Part shown: in pieces, positions 1-12,054 of the stretch
How positions within the stretch are numbered: the first letter of the stretch is position 1
Layout: each line of letters starts with the position of its first letter
DNA from: Stutzerimonas kirkiae
GTDB lineage: Bacteria > Pseudomonadota > Gammaproteobacteria > Pseudomonadales > Pseudomonadaceae
Reading direction: 5' to 3'
Assembly (NCBI RefSeq): GCF_004327335.1
Contig: NZ_QJUO01000019.1
Span: 20,129-84,128 of the forward strand
DNA length: 64,000 nt
Notes under the pieces: model-generated
The model's input: only the letters and a program-made list of their open reading frames with translations
Database searches by the model: none
What the model was told of the DNA's origin: nothing
Translations under genes and position numbers: made by a program

Positions 1-1
1 A

Positions 2-415
<414 letters not shown>

Positions 416-450
416 CCTCCGGTCCTGCCATTTTCCAAGGAAACCGCTCC

Positions 451-1083
451 ATGCTCACCATCGCGCTCTCCAAAGGTCGCATCCTCGATGACACGCTGCC
501 GCTGCTGGCGGAAGCGGGCATCGTGCCGACCGAGAACCCGGACAAGAGCCGCAAACTGATCATCCCGACCAGCCAGGATGATGTGCGCCTGCTGATCGTG
601 CGCGCCACCGATGTGCCGACCTATGTCGAGCATGGCGCTGCCGACCTGGGGGTGGCGGGCAAGGATGTACTGATGGAATACGGCGGCCAGGGGTTGTACG
701 AGCCGCTGGACCTGAAGATCGCCCGCTGCAAGCTGATGACCGCCGGGCGCACGGGCGAGCCCGAGCCCAGGGGCCGCCTGCGGGTGGCGACCAAGTTCGT
801 CAATGTGGCCAAGGCCTACTATGCCGAGCAGGGCCGCCAGGTCGATATCATCAAGCTTTACGGCTCCATGGAGCTGGCGCCGCTGGTGGGGCTGGCGGAC
901 AAGATCATCGATGTGGTGGATACCGGCAACACCTTGCGCGCCAATGGCCTGGAGCCACAGGAGCTGATCGCCCATGTCAGTTCGCGGCTGGTGGTGAACA
1001 AGGCTTCGATGAAGATGCAGCATGTGCGTATCCAGGCGCTGATCGACACCCTGGGCGCGGCGGTCGGACGACACCACGGCTGA
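451..1083 (+). CDS. hisG: ATP phosphoribosyltransferase, short form
   Basis: Catalyses the first step of histidine synthesis, joining ATP and PRPP. At 210 residues it is the short HisG form, which lacks the C-terminal regulatory domain and in known cases works with the HisZ subunit; HisZ is not in this window. The PRPP-binding segment DVVDTGNT is at residues 154-161. The frame is open further upstream, but ATG 451 is chosen because it is preceded by AAGGA at a normal distance and gives the family N-terminus [10 protein letters not shown]. It lies between murA and hisD. Confidence 0.96.
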   Translation: MLTIALSKGRILDDTLPLLAEAGIVPTENPDKSRKLIIPTSQDDVRLLIVRATDVPTYVEHGAADLGVAGKDVLMEYGGQGLYEPLDLKIARCKLMTAGRTGEPEPRGRLRVATKFVNVAKAYYAEQGRQVDIIKLYGSMELAPLVGLADKIIDVVDTGNTLRANGLEPQELIAHVSSRLVVNKASMKMQHVRIQALIDTLGAAVGRHHG

Positions 1084-1115
1084 TACCGTGTGTGACCGCC
1101 AGGGATGGCGGGAAT

Positions 1116-1142
1116 GCCGAAAATGCAGGAGCATTTTTCGGC
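1116..1142 (+). terminator. Hairpin between hisG and hisD
   Basis: GCCGAAAATGC, loop agga, then GCATTTTTCGGC: an 11-bp stem with one bulged T. There is no long T-run after the stem, so it may be a weak terminator, a processing site or an mRNA-stabilising hairpin rather than a full stop. It begins 32 bases after the hisG stop codon. Confidence 0.45.
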
Positions 1143-1235
1143 CCTATCCGTGTCATAGCCTAAATTCTCGGGTGCCCGCACGGTGGGCTTGGTAATCTAC
1201 TGGCACCCGAGCATTTGCCAATCAAGAGGCCCGCT

Positions 1236-2546
1236 ATGACTGCTCCTATCGCTATTCGCCGACTCAACGCCACCGATGCGGATTTCAACCGCCATCTGGA
1301 TCATCTGTTGAGCTGGGAAAGCGTCTCCGACGATGGCGTCAACCAGCGCGTGCTGGAGATCATCGCGGATGTGCGCAGCCGTGGTGACGCCGCCCTGGTG
1401 GACCTGACGCGGCGTTTCGATGCCCTCGATGTGGCCTCGATGGCCGACCTTATCCTGCCGCGCGAGCGCCTGGAACTGGCGCTGCAACGTATCACCCCGG
1501 CCCAGCGCGAAGCGCTGGAGATCGCCGCCGAACGTGTGCGCAGTTATCATGAGAAGCAACGCCAGGATTCCTGGAGCTATACCGAGGCCGACGGCACGGT
1601 GCTCGGCCAGAAGGTCACGCCGTTGGACCGTGCCGGGCTCTATGTGCCGGGCGGCAAGGCGTCCTATCCGTCCTCGGTACTGATGAACGCGATTCCGGCC
1701 AAGGTCGCCGGGGTGCTGGAAGTGGTCATGGTGGTGCCGACCCCACGTGGCGAAATCAACGAGATCGTACTGGCCGCGGCGGCCATCGCCGGGGTCGACC
1801 GGGTCTTCACCATCGGCGGCGCCCAGGCGGTGGCGGCGCTGGCCTATGGCACCGAGAGCGTGCCGCCGGTGGACAAGATCGTCGGGCCGGGCAATATCTA
1901 TGTCGCCACCGCCAAGCGCCACGTGTTCGGCAAGGTGGGCATCGACATGATCGCCGGGCCTTCGGAGATCCTGGTGGTCTGCGATGGCCAGACCGACCCG
2001 GACTGGATCGCCATGGACCTGTTCTCCCAGGCCGAGCACGACGAGGACGCGCAGTCGATCCTGGTCAGCCCGGACGCCGAATTCCTCGACCGCGTGGCCG
2101 CGAGCATCGAGCGTCTGCTGCCGACCCTGGAGCGCGAGGCGATCGCCCGTACTTCCCTGGCTGGCCGTGGAGCGCTGATCCAGGTCAGCGATATGCAGCA
2201 GGCGATGGACGTCGCCAACCGCATCGCGCCGGAGCACCTGGAGTTGTCGGTGGCCGATCCGCAACAGTGGCTGCCCTATGTTCGCCATGCCGGTGCGATC
2301 TTCATGGGCCGCTATACCGCCGAGGCCCTGGGCGACTACTGCGCGGGTCCCAACCACGTGCTGCCGACCTCCGGCACCGCGCGCTTTTCCTCGCCGCTGG
2401 GGGTGTACGACTTCCAGAAACGCTCTTCGATCATCCACTGCTCGGCCGAAGGCGCCTCGGTATTGGGGCGCACGGCTTCCGTGCTGGCACGCGGCGAGTC
2501 GCTGACGGCCCACGCGCGCAGTGCCGAATATCGGATCAAGGGCTGA
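1236..2546 (+). CDS. hisD: Histidinol dehydrogenase
   Basis: Zinc- and NAD-dependent enzyme that performs the last two oxidations of histidine synthesis (histidinol to histidine). The 436-residue product has the family signature with [11 protein letters not shown] at about 264-274, the GPGN and AGPSEI motifs, APEHLE at about 331-336, GDYCAGPNH at 366-374, and a C-terminal His at 426, which together supply the expected metal ligands and catalytic residues. ATG 1236 is preferred over an earlier in-frame ATG at 1215 because AAGAGG precedes it and the N-terminus [10 protein letters not shown] matches the Pseudomonas protein. hisC follows after an 88-base spacer holding a strong palindrome. Confidence 0.97.
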   Translation: MTAPIAIRRLNATDADFNRHLDHLLSWESVSDDGVNQRVLEIIADVRSRGDAALVDLTRRFDALDVASMADLILPRERLELALQRITPAQREALEIAAERVRSYHEKQRQDSWSYTEADGTVLGQKVTPLDRAGLYVPGGKASYPSSVLMNAIPAKVAGVLEVVMVVPTPRGEINEIVLAAAAIAGVDRVFTIGGAQAVAALAYGTESVPPVDKIVGPGNIYVATAKRHVFGKVGIDMIAGPSEILVVCDGQTDPDWIAMDLFSQAEHDEDAQSILVSPDAEFLDRVAASIERLLPTLEREAIARTSLAGRGALIQVSDMQQAMDVANRIAPEHLELSVADPQQWLPYVRHAGAIFMGRYTAEALGDYCAGPNHVLPTSGTARFSSPLGVYDFQKRSSIIHCSAEGASVLGRTASVLARGESLTAHARSAEYRIKG

Positions 2547-2559
2547 GAAGCCGACAAAA

Positions 2560-2617
2560 GCGCTGGAGGCTGGACGAAAAAACACTTCGTCCAGCCTCTG
2601 GCCTCCAGCGATTTTTT
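2560..2617. repeat. Dispersed palindromic element E1 in the hisD-hisC spacer
   Basis: The left arm GCGCTGGAGGC-TGGACGAA and right arm TTCGTCCAG-CCTCTG-GCCTCCAGCG form a long stem (7 extra bases on the right arm), followed at once by a run of six T. The same arms, in longer form, occur at 8552-8660, 25331-25433, 32812-32905 (inverted) and 36911-37020. Here it sits inside an apparent operon and could act as a partial terminator or attenuator ahead of hisC. Confidence 0.75.
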
Positions 2618-2634
2618 AGAGGAGAGAAGGGCGG

Positions 2635-3687
2635 ATGAGCAGATTCTGGAGCCCCTTCGTCAAAGACCTGGTGCCTTATGTGCCGGGCGAGCAGCCCAAG
2701 CTGCAGCGGCTGGTCAAGCTCAACACCAATGAAAACCCCTATGGCCCGTCGCCGCGCGCGCTCGAGGCGATGCGGGCGGAGCTGAACGACAGCCTGCGGC
2801 TGTACCCTGACCCCAACGGCGAACGCCTGAAAAATGCCGTCGCCGCCTATTACGGGGTGACGCCGAATCAGGTCTTCGTCGGCAATGGTTCGGACGAAGT
2901 GCTGGCGCATGCCTTCCACGGGCTGTTCCAGCAGGAGTTGCCGCTGCTGTTCCCGGACATCACCTACAGCTTCTATCCGGTCTACTGCAATCTCTACGGG
3001 GTGAAGTTCGAAACCGTCGCGCTGGACGAAGGGTTCCAGATCGACGTGGCCGATTATGCGCGGCCGAACGGCGGCATTATCTTCCCCAACCCCAACGCGC
3101 CCACAGGGCGGTTGTTGCCGTTGCAGGCCATCGAGCGTCTGTTGCAGAGCAGTCCGGATTCGGTGCTGCTGGTGGATGAGGCCTATATCGACTTCGGTGG
3201 GCAAACGGCCATCGGCCTGGTGGACCGCTACCCGAACCTGCTGGTTACCCAGACCCTGTCCAAGTCCCGTTCCCTGGCCGGGCTGCGGGTCGGTATCGCG
3301 GTCGGGCATCCCGAGCTGATCGAGGCGCTGGAGCGGATCAAGAACAGCTTCAACTCCTACCCGCTGGATCGCCTGGCGATTGCCGGGGCGGCGGCTTCCT
3401 TCGAGGACCGCGAGCATTTCGAGCGGACCCGCCAGGCGGTGATCGGCAACCGCCAGGTCCTGGTGGCTGGGCTGGAGCGGTTGGGTTTCGAGGTGCTGCC
3501 GTCGACCGCCAACTTCGTCTTCGCCCGCCATCCCGGCCAGGATGCGGCGACGCTGGCGGCAACGCTGCGCGAGCAGGGCATCATCGTGCGGCACTTCCGC
3601 CAGGCGCGTATCGAGCAGTTCCTGCGCATCACCGTGGGCACGCCCGAGCAGAACCAGGCATTGCTGGAAGCGCTGCACACGCTCTGA
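2635..3687 (+). CDS. hisC: Histidinol-phosphate aminotransferase
   Basis: PLP-dependent fold-type I aminotransferase making histidinol phosphate from imidazole-acetol phosphate. The product has 350 residues, normal for the family. Visible family features are [12 protein letters not shown] near the N-terminus, the PNPNAPTG segment at about 151-158, DEAYIDF at 181-187, and the PLP lysine in [12 protein letters not shown] (K210). ATG 2635 is preceded by the purine-rich GAGGAGAGAAGG. It is the last gene of the murA-hisG-hisD-hisC run. Many Pseudomonas carry a second hisC elsewhere, which cannot be tested here. Confidence 0.96.
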   Translation: MSRFWSPFVKDLVPYVPGEQPKLQRLVKLNTNENPYGPSPRALEAMRAELNDSLRLYPDPNGERLKNAVAAYYGVTPNQVFVGNGSDEVLAHAFHGLFQQELPLLFPDITYSFYPVYCNLYGVKFETVALDEGFQIDVADYARPNGGIIFPNPNAPTGRLLPLQAIERLLQSSPDSVLLVDEAYIDFGGQTAIGLVDRYPNLLVTQTLSKSRSLAGLRVGIAVGHPELIEALERIKNSFNSYPLDRLAIAGAAASFEDREHFERTRQAVIGNRQVLVAGLERLGFEVLPSTANFVFARHPGQDAATLAATLREQGIIVRHFRQARIEQFLRITVGTPEQNQALLEALHTL

Positions 3688-3701
3688 CCGCCGCTACACT
3701 A

Positions 3702-3737
3702 CCGTAACGCGATGGACTCGCTGGCGAGTCCATGCAT
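3702..3737. repeat. 36-bp palindromic repeat, copy A
   Basis: CCGTAACGCGATGGACTCG followed by CTGG and CGAGTCCAT: a perfect 9-bp stem (3712-3720 / 3725-3733) with a 4-nt loop. A near-identical copy lies at 46563-46598. This copy is in the convergent spacer between hisC and algW. Confidence 0.65.
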
Positions 3738-3761
3738 GGATGGGGCGAGGCGCATGACGAC

Positions 3762-3792
3762 GATAGCCATCGCTGGCTCGATGATGGCTATC
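3762..3792. terminator. Hairpin in the convergent hisC/algW spacer
   Basis: GATAGCCATC and GATGGCTATC form a perfect 10-bp stem around an 11-nt loop. It lies between the 3' ends of two convergent genes, the expected place for a bidirectional terminator, though it lacks a strong T-run. Confidence 0.45.
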
Positions 3793-3822
3793 GCTGCGCT
3801 CAACCCATCCCGCTCCTGCCTC

Positions 3823-4953
3823 TCAGGGGTTTACCTCCACCTGCGTGGGGCGCTGGCCGACCGCCGCTTGCAGTGTCAGCGGCTGGCCATTGCGCAGGAT
3901 GCGGATGTCGATGCGCTTACCTGGGCGAGTGCGGGCCACCTGGTTCATCGAGCTGCGCCCGTCCGCCGCCGGCTCGCCGTCGATGCTCAGGATCAGGTCG
4001 CCGCTGCGCAGCCCGGTCTGGTCCGCCGGGCCGTCGAGGTAGACGCTGTGGACCAGGATGCCATGGTAGCCTGCGCGCTTGTACGCCTCGGCCATCTCCG
4101 CCGGCATCGAACTCACTTCCACGCCGAGCCAGCCCCGGATCACCTCGCCGTGGGCGATGATCGACTTCATCACCTCCAGCGCCAGTTTGATCGGAATGGC
4201 GAAGCCGATGCCCTGGGAGCCGCCCGATTCGGAAATGATCGCTGTGTTGATACCGATCAGGTTGCCATTGGCGTCGACCAGCGCGCCGCCCGAGTTGCCC
4301 CGGTTGATCGCCGCATCGGTCTGGATGAAATCTTCGTAGGTGTTCAGGCCCAACTGGTTGCGGCCGGTGGCGCTGATGATGCCCATGGTGACGGTCTGGC
4401 CCACGCCGAACGGGTTGCCGATGGCCAGGGTGACGTCGCCGATATGGATATTGTCCGACTGCCCGAGGCTGATGGCCGGCAGGTTCTCCAGGTCGATCTT
4501 GAGGACTGCCAGGTCGGTCTCGGGGTCGCTGCCGATCACGCGGGCGAAGGTCTCGCGGCCATCCTTGAGGGCGACGACGATCTGCTCGGCGTTGGCGGTG
4601 ACGTGGTTGTTGGTCAGCAGGTAGCCCGACGGGGTCATGATCACCGCGGAGCCGAGGCTGGACTGTATGCGTTGCTGGTGGGGCGGGTTGTCGCCGTAGA
4701 AGCGCTGCAGCAACTGCTCTTCCAGGCTGGGGTTCCTGGGCTTGTCGACGGCCTTGGTGGTGTAGAGGTTGGCCACGGCGGGGGCCGCTCCGTTGACCGC
4801 GTTGGCGTAGGAGTGCGGGGCGGACTGCGCCGATGTGCCCAGCAGGCTGCTGTCACTGAGGCCCACCCAGTGGGGATAGCGCTGAATGATCAGCAATGCC
4901 AGTAGCACGCCGACCACACAGGGCCAGCCGAAGAAGCGCAAGGTGTTGGACAT
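3823..4953 (-). CDS. algW: Periplasmic site-1 serine protease AlgW (DegS/HtrA family)
   Basis: Inner-membrane-anchored periplasmic protease. In Pseudomonas AlgW cleaves the anti-sigma factor MucA and so starts the AlgU envelope-stress response. The 376-residue product has one N-terminal membrane helix (about 8-26), a trypsin-like domain with the triad H117 (NNHV), D147 (ETDLAV) and S221 (GNSGGAL), and one PDZ domain (about 270-370). The residue before GNSGG is Arg (AINRGNSGG) where most relatives have Pro. ATG 4953 is preferred to a TTG six codons upstream because it begins the family-like MSNTLRFFGW. It is divergent from the Nif3-like gene and convergent with hisC, as in P. aeruginosa. Confidence 0.94.
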   Translation of the reverse strand: MSNTLRFFGWPCVVGVLLALLIIQRYPHWVGLSDSSLLGTSAQSAPHSYANAVNGAAPAVANLYTTKAVDKPRNPSLEEQLLQRFYGDNPPHQQRIQSSLGSAVIMTPSGYLLTNNHVTANAEQIVVALKDGRETFARVIGSDPETDLAVLKIDLENLPAISLGQSDNIHIGDVTLAIGNPFGVGQTVTMGIISATGRNQLGLNTYEDFIQTDAAINRGNSGGALVDANGNLIGINTAIISESGGSQGIGFAIPIKLALEVMKSIIAHGEVIRGWLGVEVSSMPAEMAEAYKRAGYHGILVHSVYLDGPADQTGLRSGDLILSIDGEPAADGRSSMNQVARTRPGKRIDIRILRNGQPLTLQAAVGQRPTQVEVNP

Positions 4954-5070
4954 CTGAATCGGTATCCGCAAAAGTGGCAGGGTAGAATCCCTTGGAACCT
5001 GTTAACTGGTCCGGCGGCATTATACGAGGCCGCCAGGCGAATGTAGCCGTGTACTTGTAGAGGATTTTGC

Positions 5071-5829
5071 ATGTCCGTATCCCTTCCTGCCCTGGTCGAC
5101 GAGGCCAGCCGTTACCTCGATGCCGAGCGGATCGCCGATTACTGCCCCAATGGCCTGCAGGTGGAGGGGCGTGGTGCCGTGCGGCGTATCGTCAGTGGCG
5201 TGACCGCCAGCCAGGCGCTGCTGGATGTCGCGCTGGAAGCCGGGGCCGATCTGGTGCTGGTGCACCATGGTTATTTCTGGAAGGGCGAGGATGCCTGCAT
5301 CACCGGCATGAAGCGCCGCCGCTTGCAGACGCTGCTGGGCAACGACATCAGCCTGCTGGCCTATCACCTGCCGTTGGATGTGCATCCCGAAGTCGGTAAC
5401 AACGTGCAACTGGCGCGCCGGCTCGGTATCCGTGTCGAGGGGCCGTTGGAACCGGGCAATCCGCGTACGGTGGGCTTGCTGGGGCGTCTGGAGCGGCCCT
5501 GCGCCGCCGTCGAGTTCGCCCGGCATGTCGCCGAGGTGCTGGGGCGGGAGCCGCTGCTGGTCGAAGGCGATGGCGTGGTCGAGCGGGTCGGCTGGTGCAC
5601 CGGTGGCGGGCAGGGCTATATCGACAAGGCGATCGCCGCGGGTGTCGACCTGTACCTGACCGGGGAGGCTTCCGAGCAGACCTTCCATAGTGCCAGGGAG
5701 AACGGCATCAGCTTTATCGCCGCTGGCCACCATGCCACCGAGCGTTATGGGGTGCAGGCGCTGGGCGAGTACCTGGCGGGGCATTTCGGCATCGAGCACC
5801 TGTTCATCGATTGTCCGAATCCGGTCTGA
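5071..5829 (+). CDS. Nif3-like dinuclear metal-centre protein (YbgI family)
   Basis: A 252-residue member of the NIF3/YbgI family, which forms toroidal hexamers with a two-metal site; the cellular role is unsettled (possible GTP cyclohydrolase I type 2-like or metal-handling function). Family motifs seen are DYCPNGLQV at about 23-31, LVHHGYFWKG at about 68-77, LLAYHLPLDVHPEVGNN at about 92-108, and the C-terminal TGEASEQTFHSAREN and IAAGHHATERYGV. AGAGGA precedes ATG 5071. It is divergent from algW and convergent with the downstream hydrolase gene, with only three bases between their stops. Confidence 0.92.
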   Translation: MSVSLPALVDEASRYLDAERIADYCPNGLQVEGRGAVRRIVSGVTASQALLDVALEAGADLVLVHHGYFWKGEDACITGMKRRRLQTLLGNDISLLAYHLPLDVHPEVGNNVQLARRLGIRVEGPLEPGNPRTVGLLGRLERPCAAVEFARHVAEVLGREPLLVEGDGVVERVGWCTGGGQGYIDKAIAAGVDLYLTGEASEQTFHSARENGISFIAAGHHATERYGVQALGEYLAGHFGIEHLFIDCPNPV

Positions 5830-5832
5830 GTT

Positions 5833-6676
5833 TCAGGGGGCGGGCGCTGCCCCGGCAGCCTGTGGCCGGCATGCCAGCGGGCGAGTGCGCCACTGCCGCC
5901 AGACGCCTTGCCAGCCGCTGTCGTGTCCGAGTGCCGGCAATTCGATGATCTCCACACAGGCCGGGGCGCCGAGCAGGCGCCGCCACTCATGGGCCAGGCT
6001 GGCAGGCACGGCCGTGTCCCGGTTGCCGGCGAAGTGCCGTTGCGGGATAAGCCTGAGCCTGTCGCGTTGTTCCAGCGGGTCGAGGGAGCCGTGCAGCGGG
6101 CTGAGTTTCTGCTGCTGCACCCAAAGCCCGGGGCTGAGGTTGCCGGCCAGGCTCTGCACGGCCAGCACATCGTCGCGCCGCGCCGCCAGCAGCAGGGCCA
6201 TGGCCGCGCCGCCGGAGTAGCCGATCAGTTCCAGGTGCTCACTGGCATGGCGCTGTTTGAGCTGGTCGATGGCCTGGTCCAGGGCTGCGACGGCCTCTTC
6301 GGAAAAACGTGCATCGGTCCAGTCGCGGACCTGGCAATGCTGGTTGCGGATGTACTGGCAGGGGCGGGCGAGCCAGGCCGAGGGTCGTGGGTCCTCCAGC
6401 GCTAGCAGGGCGAACCAGGGATCGCGTGGGGTCGGGTCGAGGCTGGGTTGGGTGGAGGTGATCCAGGCACGGCCATCGCCTTCGATATAGATGCGCAGTA
6501 ACGGGCTGGGGCGAGCCGTCTGGCTGACGCCCGCCAGCAGGGGGAAGGGCTGGGTGTCCAGGTGCAGCAGGCTGCGTCCGGGCGGTAGCTGTTGCTCTAG
6601 TCTCGGCAAGGGCGCGCCGGCGCAGGCGGCGAGCAGCATCGCCGCCAGCAGCGGGGCGGCGACCCGCCGGCGGCGG

Positions 6677-6684
<8 letters not shown>
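5833..6684 (-). CDS. Lipoprotein of the alpha/beta-hydrolase fold, function unknown
   Basis: The predicted 283-residue product starts at TTG 6684, eight bases inside the end of the upstream ABC gene, with GGAGG about 11 bases before it. The first residues are basic, then a hydrophobic stretch ends in a lipobox LLAAC, so it should be a lipid-anchored envelope protein. The body has the nucleophile-elbow segment LIGYSGGAAM (G-x-S-x-G) and late Asp/His candidates (FAGNRDTAVP, ALGHDSGW), typical of alpha/beta hydrolases. An ATG at 6680 is in another frame and was not used. It is translationally coupled to the ABC exporter. The substrate cannot be told. Confidence 0.8.
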
Positions 6685-8509
<1,825 letters not shown>

Positions 8510-8551
8510 GGGGGGCTGACTCTGGCGGATGGGCGAGCGCGCGATGCATGG

Positions 8552-8660
8552 CAAACAGTCGAAAACAGCGCTGGAAGGCTCGAGGCTGGACGAAAGCGCG
8601 TGGCAACCGGTGTTTTTCGTCCAGCTTTCCAGCCTCCAGCGCTTTTATCGAAGCACCTTG
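8552..8660. repeat. Dispersed palindromic element E2
   Basis: CGAAAACAGCGCTGGAAGGCT ... TGGACGAAAG, a spacer with TGGCAACCGGTGTTTTTCG, then TCCAGCTTTCCAGCCTCCAGCGCTTTTATCG. The A-run on the left and T-run on the right flank the stem, so it reads as a bidirectional terminator. It is nearly identical to the elements at 25331-25433 and 36911-37020. Confidence 0.75.
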
Positions 8661-8746
8661 CCGGTGAATAACGGCATAGCGCGATCGCCCTGGGCGAGCG
8701 GGGCGATCCTGTTGCGTTGCCCGGGCCAGGAGGATAACAGAGCCTT

Positions 8747-8820
8747 GCTTGAAGCTTGAAGCTTGAAGCTTGAAACTGGAGGAGGAATACCATGATGGCC
8801 TCCAGCCTCCAGCCTCCAGC
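8747..8820. repeat. Tandem heptamer repeats
   Basis: Four perfect GCTTGAA units (8747-8774) are followed by CTGGAGG (8776-8782) and three CCTCCAG units (8799-8819), which can fold back on CTGGAGG. GCTTGAAGCTTG motifs recur around the cys genes (17956-17985, 18350-18390, 20309-20358). Confidence 0.7.
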
Positions 8821-8839
8821 TTATGGCTGCTTCTACCGA

Positions 8840-11800
8840 TCAGAAGTCGTAGCGCAGCCTGGCCTGGAACACGTCGGCATCGAAGCCCGATTTGCCGATG
8901 TAGTCGTAGCCGGCGCCGAGGCTGACCGCGCCGAGGCGGTAGGTCAGGCCCAGGCCTGCTTCGTAGCTGTCGCGAGCCGGCTTGGCGCCACTGGTGACGA
9001 ACGGCGTACCGCCCAGCACATAGCTGGAGGTGCTGCGCGACTGGTCGGCGGCGAAGTCGTGGTAGGCCATCAGCCGCAGTTCCGGTTCCAGGCTGCCCTG
9101 GCCGGCCTGGAACAGCCCCGCCAGGCGCACGCCGGCACCTGCTTCTATCACTTCGTAGCGCTGGCTTTGCTGGCGCAGGGCGGCGGATGAGCCTTTCTCG
9201 CTGAAGGCGTCGATATCCACCCGGCTGTAGCGCCCGGCAACGCGTGGCTCCAGGGTCAGATTAGCGAAGTGCAGGCTGTAACCCGCCGTCAGGTTCAGGC
9301 CGAGCAGCCTGCTGTCATAGTCGCCCTTGGCGAGGGTACCGGCGATATGGCGCTTGCCGCTGTTGTCGTTGATGCCGTAGGTCAGGCTGGCATCGACGAA
9401 CAGGTTGCCACGCTCCAGGCCGGAGTAGAGCGTCAGCGCCTGGCTGTCCACTTCGGTCTTGTTGCCGCCATCGCTCTTCACGTCGGTGCGCAGGTTGCTG
9501 TAGGCAATACCCAGGGTGAGGTTATCGTTGAGCTTGCCGTCGAGACCGATGGCGATACCCTGGCTGTCCGCGTCGTAGCCGGCGATGCCGTCGCGGCGGC
9601 CCTGGTCGGCATTGCTGCTCAGGCCCTGGACCCAGACGCCGGCCTGGCTGAACGGCGAGCCGGAGGATTGCCCGCGCAGGCTGCCGGTGCGCGCGCTGGT
9701 CGCGCCGCTGACCAGCCCCTGGGCGGTGCCGGCGGCCTGGCTGGCGGCACCATCGGTCTGCGGCGCGAGCTGTTCGGCCAGTTTGCCCAGGGCGACCGGG
9801 TCGCTGCTGGCATTGCTCAGGGCCTGCAGCAGGGGATCGCTGTCGGCCAGCTTGCCGCCCTGCACCAGGGCGCTGTAGAAGGGCGCGAAGGCGGCCAGGG
9901 CGTTGTTGCCGGCGCCGCCCGAGGCGACGATCTGTCCGGCGTCCACGGCACTCTTGCTGGTGACGCTGGCGAGTACTTGGTTGCCTTCCACCTTGAACAG
10001 GTCGACATCGAGCAGGCTGGAACTGCTGGCGACGTTCAGGCCGTTGTCCTCGATGCTGTCGGCAGCGACCAGGATGTACTGGCTGCCTTCGGCGCGGAAG
10101 TCCTGGCCCTGTGGCGTCAGCAGCAGGTTGCTGCCTTCGGCGAAATAGGCGAGCCCGTTGACGGTGAGAATGGCCCGATCCTGCTCGGTGGCATTGCTCA
10201 GGTTGAGTTCCAGGGTCGAACCGCTGTTCATCTCCAGTTCGCCGTCGAGGGTGACGTGCGGGCGCGCCAGGATCAGGTGGCCGGCGCTACCGCTGGGGCT
10301 GTCGTCGCTGCTGTAGAGATCGAGCCAACCCTGCCCGGCGTTTCCATTGAGTCGGGTTCCGATGCGATCGCCATCGAAAGTCGCCTGGCCGCTGACATTC
10401 AGGGCGAAGATTCCGGCGATATCGCCGCGGATGGTACCGCCGCTCAGTTCCAGGCTTGCCAGGTTGTCATCCTCGACGAGTATGGCGTATTGCCCGCCCT
10501 CGATCAGGCCCGCGCTCTGGGTGATTTGCAGCCACTGTGTCGATGCGTCGAGTCCATACTTGCCATGGCCGTATTGGCCGAGCACATGGATACCGGTGGC
10601 GTCGCCCTTGATGGTGCCGCTGTTGTGGATGCCGCCTTCGATCTCGGCGGAATCCAGTTTGATCGCTGTCGCCTGGTTGCCGCTGGCGACCAGGCTGCCT
10701 TGGTTGACCAGGGCGCCGTCCAGTTCCGCATGGTCGAAATACAGGGCGATGCTTTCCTCGGCAGTGCTGGTCGCGCTGATTTCGCCACTGTTGAACAGCC
10801 TGCCCTCGACAGCGCTTTGATAGAGCTCGATAGCGATGGTTTCGCCACCGCCATTGGCGGTGATATTGCCGCTGTTGTTCAGGTCGCCGCTCAGTACGCT
10901 GTCGTCGAGCTGTATACCGACGGCTTCGTCGTTACTGGAGCTGACGAGGATGCTGCCGTGGTTGACCAGGGAGGCCAGGCTGCTGTCTTCCACTTCGATG
11001 CCGGTGGCCTCGCTGGCGCCATTGCCCGTGGCGGTGATCACGCCGGATGCGCTATTGGTGAGATCGCCGGATAGCTGGGCGTTTTCGAGAAAGATGCCCG
11101 TGGATTCCTCCCAGTCGTTGCTCTCTTCGGTGGTACTGGCGACGTCGATCCGGCCGGCATTGCTCAGGGAGAGAATGCTGCTGTTGTAGATGTCGATGCC
11201 GATGCTGTCATTGTCGCTGCCAGTGACGCTGATGACGCCGTCACTGCCATTGATGATGGCGGCCTCGGCCAGGTCGCTGTCGAGGATCTGGATACCGGCG
11301 ACAGCGCCGGACAGGAGCGGGTCGTCGAGAGTGCTGCCGCTAACGCCGGAAACCGAGATTTCTCCGTTATTGCGCACCTGCCCGTCGATATTGGCGTTCT
11401 GGATGGATATCGCGGCGGGGGTGCCGGTGGCGGACGAGTGTTTCACGCCATCGCTGATAGTGATCGTGCCGTCGTTGACCAGGCCGCCTTCGATATCGGC
11501 GTATTCGATGGTAAGGCCCTGGGCCTGCAGGCCGCTGGCCGACAGGCTGCCCTGGTTGGTGACGCTGCCGTCTATCTGCACCGCTTGGCCCCAGCCATCG
11601 CCGCTGAGGTCCACCGCGGTCGCGTAGTTGAAGGCGTTCCCGTTTTCCAGGCTTGTCGCACCCGTCACGGCGATCTGCGCATTCAGCTTCAGGTCGCCCT
11701 GCAGGTGCGTGCCGTCCGCCAGTTCGACGGCATCTTCGTCGGTCTCCAGGGTACCGGTGATGGTCAGAGATTCGCTGATGGTCTGGCCTTCGTAGGCGAT

Positions 11801-11899
11801 CGGTCCATCGTCGACCGAGCGTTCGAGGGCTTGTGCCTGCAGGCCGATCGAGGCGATGGCCAGGGCAAGCAGGGATTGACTCAGGGGGGCTCTTGGCAT
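8840..11899 (-). CDS. Type Va autotransporter with beta-helix passenger
   Basis: A 1019-residue outer-membrane/surface protein. The start MPRAPLSQSLL gives a Sec signal peptide ending near QAQA (about residue 24). The passenger (about 30-680) is built of irregular repeats of the kind ..L.NSGxIxxxG.. with NQGS, NDGTI and NSGTI turns, typical of right-handed beta-helices. The C-terminal about 280 residues form the autotransporter barrel (QAGVWVQGLSS onward) and end in aromatic LRYDF. The frame stays open upstream, but ATG 11899 is the only start giving a signal peptide, with AAGGA before it. A small XRE regulator is transcribed divergently. The adhesive or enzymatic role is not evident; no protease motif was seen. 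Confidence 0.92.
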   Translation of the reverse strand: MPRAPLSQSLLALAIASIGLQAQALERSVDDGPIAYEGQTISESLTITGTLETDEDAVELADGTHLQGDLKLNAQIAVTGATSLENGNAFNYATAVDLSGDGWGQAVQIDGSVTNQGSLSASGLQAQGLTIEYADIEGGLVNDGTITISDGVKHSSATGTPAAISIQNANIDGQVRNNGEISVSGVSGSTLDDPLLSGAVAGIQILDSDLAEAAIINGSDGVISVTGSDNDSIGIDIYNSSILSLSNAGRIDVASTTEESNDWEESTGIFLENAQLSGDLTNSASGVITATGNGASEATGIEVEDSSLASLVNHGSILVSSSNDEAVGIQLDDSVLSGDLNNSGNITANGGGETIAIELYQSAVEGRLFNSGEISATSTAEESIALYFDHAELDGALVNQGSLVASGNQATAIKLDSAEIEGGIHNSGTIKGDATGIHVLGQYGHGKYGLDASTQWLQITQSAGLIEGGQYAILVEDDNLASLELSGGTIRGDIAGIFALNVSGQATFDGDRIGTRLNGNAGQGWLDLYSSDDSPSGSAGHLILARPHVTLDGELEMNSGSTLELNLSNATEQDRAILTVNGLAYFAEGSNLLLTPQGQDFRAEGSQYILVAADSIEDNGLNVASSSSLLDVDLFKVEGNQVLASVTSKSAVDAGQIVASGGAGNNALAAFAPFYSALVQGGKLADSDPLLQALSNASSDPVALGKLAEQLAPQTDGAASQAAGTAQGLVSGATSARTGSLRGQSSGSPFSQAGVWVQGLSSNADQGRRDGIAGYDADSQGIAIGLDGKLNDNLTLGIAYSNLRTDVKSDGGNKTEVDSQALTLYSGLERGNLFVDASLTYGINDNSGKRHIAGTLAKGDYDSRLLGLNLTAGYSLHFANLTLEPRVAGRYSRVDIDAFSEKGSSAALRQQSQRYEVIEAGAGVRLAGLFQAGQGSLEPELRLMAYHDFAADQSRSTSSYVLGGTPFVTSGAKPARDSYEAGLGLTYRLGAVSLGAGYDYIGKSGFDADVFQARLRYDF

Positions 11900-12054
11900 T
11901 GGTTTTCCAGTCCTTTGTGGGTGTCTTGAGCGGCATAGTGTTACTTGGCCAGTAATGCAGGTCAACTTTGTCCATACTTTTCTTGTCTTGTTTAACCGTA
12001 CGACAGGTCTGGAAGGGCTTCTTACACTGCTCTGCATCTGCAAGAGAGCGGAAT
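11900..12054. promoter_or_regulatory. Divergent promoter region of autotransporter and XRE regulator
   Basis: A 155-base shared upstream region containing an AT-richer tract around 11940-12010. The XRE protein probably binds here, by analogy with divergent regulator-target pairs, but I could not identify a convincing operator palindrome. Confidence 0.4.

Larger units (their letters stand above)
8510..8839. other. 330-base gene-free spacer rich in repeats
   Basis: It lies between the ABC exporter start and the autotransporter stop. It contains palindromic element E2 and, next to it, short heptamer repeats. No credible gene was seen in any frame. It must hold the promoter of the ABC exporter and the terminator of the autotransporter. 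Confidence 0.7.

Noticed and set aside
8747..8820. Regular short repeats that could be taken for a CRISPR-like or VNTR array
   Set aside because: Units are 7 bases without unique spacers and no cas genes are nearby; recorded as tandem repeats.
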